From Magnetospirillum sulfuroxidans (GTDB lineage: Bacteria; Pseudomonadota; Alphaproteobacteria; Rhodospirillales; Magnetospirillaceae): DNA of 64,000 nt. Where the stretch lies: NCBI RefSeq assembly GCF_018224925.1, contig NZ_JAGTUF010000012.1, positions 1 to 64,000 of the forward strand, read 5' to 3'. The notes beneath the pieces are model-generated. The model was not told the DNA's origin and made no database searches. It was given only the letters and a program-made list of their open reading frames with translations. This document shows, piece after piece, positions 60,611 to 64,000 of this stretch (positions within the stretch are counted from its first letter, which is position 1; each line of letters starts with the position of its first letter). Both the position numbers and the translations under genes were made by a program.

Positions 60611-63250
60611 GTGACCGAAGCAATCATCCCCGCCGATGCCACGCCGATGATGGCCCAATATCTGGCCATCAAGCATGCCCATCCGGATTGCCTGCTGTTT
60701 TACCGCATGGGCGATTTCTACGAATTGTTCTTCGACGACGCGGTCAAGGCGGCGGCCACCTTGGATATCGCCCTGACCAAGCGCGGCAAGCATCTGGGGG
60801 AAGACATCCCCATGTGCGGCGTGCCGGTGCGGTCCTACGAAGTCTATCTGTCGCGGCTGGTGCGCGCCGGCCACAAGGTGGCCATCGGCGAACAGACCGA
60901 AGACCCGGCCGAAGCCAAGAAGCGCGGGGCCAAATCGGTGGTCGCCCGCGACGTCGTCCGCGTCATCACCGCCGGCACCCTGACCGAAGACAATCTGCTG
61001 GATTCCCGCGCCCATAATTACCTGGCCGCCGCCGCCGAAATTGGCGGCACCATCGGACTGGCCTGGGTCGATGTCTCCACCGGCGATTTCGCCATGCAGC
61101 CGCTGGCCCCCGCCCTGCTGTCCGCCGCCCTGGCCCGCCTGTCGCCGGGCGAATTGCTGGTGCCGGAACGGTTGTTGCACCAACCCGACCTGCTGGAAGT
61201 GTGGGCCGAGTGGAAATCCATTTTGGCCCCGCTGCCCAGCGTCCGTTTCGATTCCGAAAATTCCCGCAAGCGGCTGGAAGCGTTGTACGGCGTCGGTGCG
61301 CTGGATGGTTTCGGCAGTTTCGGCCGGGCCGAACTGGCTGCCGGCGGCGCCCTGGTCGATTACATCGAGCTGACGCAAAAGGGCAAGATGCCCCGCCTTA
61401 ACCCGCCGCAACGGCTGGCCCAAGGCGCGGTGATGGAAATCGACGGCGCCACCCGGCGCAACCTGGAACTGGCCGAAACCGTCAATGGCGAACGCAAGGG
61501 CTCGCTGCTGGCGACCATCGACCGCACCATCACCGGGGCCGGGGCGCGTTTGCTTGCCGCCCGGCTGGCGGCGCCGCTGACCGATCCGGCCGCCATCGGC
61601 CAACGGCTGGATGCGGTGGCCTTTTTCGTCGAACACGAAACCGTGCGCGCCGATATCCGCGCCGCCCTCAAACGCTGCCCGGACATGGAACGCGCCTTGT
61701 CCCGCCTTAGTCTGGGCCGCGGCGGCCCCCGTGATCTGGCCGCCATCCGCGACGCCCTGGCCGAAATTCCCGCCTTGCGCGCGGCCCTGGCCCGGCCATC
61801 CCTGGACACGCCGCCGACGGCCATCGCCACGGCCGCCGCCGATCTGGGCGAACATTCCACCGTCGTCGACATCCTGACCCGCGCCCTGGCCGAAGAGCTG
61901 CCGTCGCTGGCCCGTGACGGCGGCTTCATCCGCCCGGAATTTCATGCTGGCCTGGACGAACTGAAAAGCCTGAAGGCCGAGGGCAATTCCCATCTGATGC
62001 GGCTGGAACGGCGCTATGCCGAGGAAACCGGCATCGCCAATTTGAAAATCCGCCATAACAACATCATCGGCCATCACATCGAGGTGGCGGCCAAACAGGC
62101 GGAAAAGCTGGATGAAAGCTTCATCCATCGCCAGACCATGGCCACGACCGCACGCTACACCACCACCGAGCTGATCGAGCTGGCCGGCAAGCTGACCGGC
62201 GCCGCCGACCGCGCCCTGGCCCTGGAACAGCACGTGTTCGAGCATCTGGTCGGCGACGTGACGACGCGGGCCGCCGCCATCGCCGCCGCCGCCGCCGCCC
62301 TGGCCACGCTTGACGTTGCCGCCGCCTTGGCCGAATTGGCGGCAGCCGAGGATTGGATCCGCCCCGAAATCGATGACAGCACCGCCTTCGTCATTGACGG
62401 CGGCCGCCATCCGGTGGTCGAGGCGGCCTTGCGCGCCGCCAATTCCGGCGCTTTTGTCGCCAATGATTGCGATTTATCGGCCGGCAACCGGCTGTGGCTG
62501 ATCACCGGCCCCAACATGGCCGGTAAATCCACCTTTCTGCGCCAAAACGCCGTCATCGTCCTGCTGGCGCAGATGGGCGCCTTTGTTCCCGCCCGCGCCG
62601 CCCGCATCGGCGTCGTCGATCGTCTGTTTTCCCGCGTCGGCGCCGCCGACGATCTGGCGCGTGGCCGATCGACCTTCATGGTGGAAATGGTCGAAACCGC
62701 CGCCATCCTCAATCAATCCGGCCCTCGGGCCTTGGTCATCTTGGACGAAATCGGACGCGGCACCGCCACCTTCGACGGCCTCTCCATCGCTTGGTCGGTG
62801 GTCGAGCATCTGCACGAGGTCAATGTCTGCCGGGCCTTGTTCGCCACCCATTACCACGAGCTGACGTCGTTGGCCGGCCGGCTGAAAAATCTGTCGTGCC
62901 GGCAAATGCGGGTCAAGGAATGGCAAGGCGACGTGGTCTTTTTGCACGAAGTGGCGCAAGGCGCCGCCGACCGTTCCTATGGCATTCACGTCGGCCGCCT
63001 CGCCGGCCTGCCCCCGGCTGTCGTTGCGCGGGCGGAAGAAGTTCTGTCAGCCCTGGAAAAAGGTGAACAAGGCAGCGCCGTCGCCCGGCTGGCCGATGAC
63101 CTGCCGCTCTTCGCCGTCCTGGCCAAACCAAAAGCCAAAGAAGCTGCCGGGCCATCGCCGTTAGAGGAAAAATTGAAAGATATCAACCCGGACGAGCTGA
63201 ACGCCAAGCAGGCGCTGGACCTGCTTTACGAGCTCAAGCGGCTGCTGTGA
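60611..63250 (+). CDS. mutS: DNA mismatch repair protein MutS
   Basis: MutS recognises mispaired bases and, with MutL, starts repair. The 879-residue chain is full length: mismatch-binding Phe-x-Glu in [11 protein letters not shown], connector, lever/clamp, and the ATPase with Walker [10 protein letters not shown] (633-641), Walker [16 protein letters not shown] and ATHYHEL. The GTG at 60611 ([17 protein letters not shown]) is chosen because relatives start there and because a promoter-like TTGCGA and TACCTT (16 bases apart) covers the ATG at 60554. It is a MutS1, not MutS2. A tiny membrane peptide follows, overlapping by one base. Confidence 0.95.
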   Translation: MTEAIIPADATPMMAQYLAIKHAHPDCLLFYRMGDFYELFFDDAVKAAATLDIALTKRGKHLGEDIPMCGVPVRSYEVYLSRLVRAGHKVAIGEQTEDPAEAKKRGAKSVVARDVVRVITAGTLTEDNLLDSRAHNYLAAAAEIGGTIGLAWVDVSTGDFAMQPLAPALLSAALARLSPGELLVPERLLHQPDLLEVWAEWKSILAPLPSVRFDSENSRKRLEALYGVGALDGFGSFGRAELAAGGALVDYIELTQKGKMPRLNPPQRLAQGAVMEIDGATRRNLELAETVNGERKGSLLATIDRTITGAGARLLAARLAAPLTDPAAIGQRLDAVAFFVEHETVRADIRAALKRCPDMERALSRLSLGRGGPRDLAAIRDALAEIPALRAALARPSLDTPPTAIATAAADLGEHSTVVDILTRALAEELPSLARDGGFIRPEFHAGLDELKSLKAEGNSHLMRLERRYAEETGIANLKIRHNNIIGHHIEVAAKQAEKLDESFIHRQTMATTARYTTTELIELAGKLTGAADRALALEQHVFEHLVGDVTTRAAAIAAAAAALATLDVAAALAELAAAEDWIRPEIDDSTAFVIDGGRHPVVEAALRAANSGAFVANDCDLSAGNRLWLITGPNMAGKSTFLRQNAVIVLLAQMGAFVPARAARIGVVDRLFSRVGAADDLARGRSTFMVEMVETAAILNQSGPRALVILDEIGRGTATFDGLSIAWSVVEHLHEVNVCRALFATHYHELTSLAGRLKNLSCRQMRVKEWQGDVVFLHEVAQGAADRSYGIHVGRLAGLPPAVVARAEEVLSALEKGEQGSAVARLADDLPLFAVLAKPKAKEAAGPSPLEEKLKDINPDELNAKQALDLLYELKRLL

Positions 63251-63336
63251 TGGGCAAATACCTGCTGATCGCCTTGGAAATCGGTGTTCCCGCCCTGTTG
63301 CTGTGGCTGATCTTGCGCAATCTGCGTAAGTCCTAG
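63250..63336 (+). CDS. 28-residue single-span membrane peptide
   Basis: The frame reads [20 protein letters not shown] then ILRNLRKS and stops. It is one hydrophobic helix with a basic C-terminal end, the classic shape of a small inner-membrane protein with its positive end in the cytoplasm. The ATG shares its A with the mutS stop (TGATG), which suggests translation by re-initiation. No function is known. It lies in the 187-base mutS-glnD gap and could be missed by length cut-offs. Confidence 0.55.
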   Translation: MGKYLLIALEIGVPALLLWLILRNLRKS

Positions 63337-63437
63337 GCAGTCGTGCCCACAGAGGAAGCAATGGCAAAACGTCTGGAAAGCCTTGCTTTTCCGGCCCTAT
63401 ACTCCGCATCCCTCGCACGTTTTCCCGGTGCCCGTTC

Positions 63438-64000
63438 ATGAGCAAAATCGTCCGCCAACGCGACATCATCGACCGCCGTGCCATCATGGCCCGACTGACC
63501 GAGCTGGCGGAATCCGACTTGCCCAAGATGAAACGACGCAGCGCCGTTCTCGGCGTCTTCAAGGATGTTCTGGCGCATGGCCGCGCCGAAGTCCGCCAGC
63601 GCTTTGACGTCCATGGCGATGGTACCCAGACGGTGCGGGAAAATTGTTTCCTCATCGACCAACTGGTCCGCATCGTCCACGATTTCGCCGCCGCGCATGA
63701 ATTGCCGCAAAACATCCGCACCAGCGGCGAAGCCATGAGCCTGGTCGCCGTCGGCGGCTATGGCCGGGGCGAGTTGTCGCCGCAATCCGATATCGACCTT
63801 TTGTTCCTGACGCCCTACAAGCGCACCCCCTGGCACGAACAGATCGTCGAATACGTCTTGTACATGCTGTGGGACATGGGCCTGAAGGTCGGACAAAGCA
63901 CCCGTTCGGCCGATGAATGCATCCGCATGGCCAAAGGTGACCTGACCATCCGCACCGCGCTGCTGGAAATGCGCTGGCTGTGGGGTGACCAACCCTTGTA
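63438..64000 (+). CDS. glnD: PII uridylyltransferase, 5' part
   Basis: GlnD adds and removes UMP on PII proteins according to glutamine level and so controls nitrogen assimilation. The first 187 residues are visible before the window ends: a helical start (SKIVRQRDIIDRRAIMARLT) and the nucleotidyltransferase core GGYGRGE (106-112) followed by LSPQSDIDLLFLT, which holds the metal-binding Asp pair. The HD and ACT domains lie outside. The mutS-glnD order is common in the Rhodospirillales. Confidence 0.93.
   Translation, partial: MSKIVRQRDIIDRRAIMARLTELAESDLPKMKRRSAVLGVFKDVLAHGRAEVRQRFDVHGDGTQTVRENCFLIDQLVRIVHDFAAAHELPQNIRTSGEAMSLVAVGGYGRGELSPQSDIDLLFLTPYKRTPWHEQIVEYVLYMLWDMGLKVGQSTRSADECIRMAKGDLTIRTALLEMRWLWGDQPL

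Noticed and set aside
1-64000. tRNA, rRNA, CRISPR array, prophage or magnetosome genes
   Set aside because: None were recognised on either strand; the only mobile element is the insertion sequence at 92-937.

Overview
The window looks like chromosomal DNA of a GC-rich alphaproteobacterium, most likely a Rhodospirillales member close to Magnetospirillum/Phaeospirillum. This is inferred from protein families and gene order (Hsp20 followed by a DUF1150 gene, maeB and mutS followed by glnD, CbiG fused to CobJ, PHB depolymerase, FNR-type site, heavy use of TTG for leucine). I saw no magnetosome genes, rRNA, tRNA or CRISPR. Almost all of the sequence is coding, and no gene-free stretch exceeds about 300 bp.

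Region by region. (1) 1-1000: one complete IS5-family element with terminal inverted repeats and a transposase that needs a -1 frameshift, followed at once by an unrelated 37-bp palindrome. (2) 1.1-2.9 kb: small protein, cold shock protein, HslR and PaaY. (3) 2.2-11 kb: lower phenylacetate pathway on two divergent arms, paaN-paaY leftwards and paaF-paaG-paaH-paaI-paaJ-paaK rightwards. The ring epoxidase paaABCDE is not in the window. (4) 11-20.9 kb: cytochrome c behind an FNR-like site, MFS transporter, lipoprotein, ThpR, FIST protein, and the TesA / YbbA-YbbP divergent pair, Hsp20, DUF1150 and an unknown 358-residue protein. (5) 21-27.9 kb: CitE-like CoA lyase, NUDIX, methylmalonyl-CoA mutase, pterin-binding protein, pyrophosphatase and alanine dehydrogenase. 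(6) 27.9-31.6 kb: AmpG permease, HNH nuclease, esterase, GluQRS and a small membrane protein.

(7) 31.7-46.1 kb: a cobalamin cluster (cobO, SYLF gene, cobQ, cobD, cbiX, DUF429-like/cobH fusion, cobL, cobI, cbiG-cobJ fusion, cobM, cobA, then a TauE-like gene and SCO1, then cobB). CbiX and CbiG point to an early-cobalt (oxygen-independent) route. Several genes join by 4-bp ATGA overlaps. The mutase of region 5 is a B12-dependent consumer of the product. (8) 46.2-55.9 kb: PHB depolymerase, cysteine-cluster protein, YgjP metallopeptidase, drug-efflux MFS, a degenerate GGDEF/EAL-like protein, PBP1A, orphan ribbon-helix-helix protein, xanthine PRTase and gamma-glutamyltransferase. (9) 55.9-64 kb: zinc ribbon, PhoR-like kinase, malic enzyme, a stress-type membrane protein, MutS, a 28-residue membrane peptide, and the 5' part of glnD, which runs off the end.

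No clearly new defence or mobile system was found. The best leads are the DUF429-like/CobH fusion, the degenerate GGDEF/EAL protein, 28-bp tandem repeats carrying a gene's stop codon, hairpins whose loops hold stop codons, and the TesA/YbbA start codons sharing one CATG. All functional calls rest on recognised motifs in translated sequence; no database search was run.
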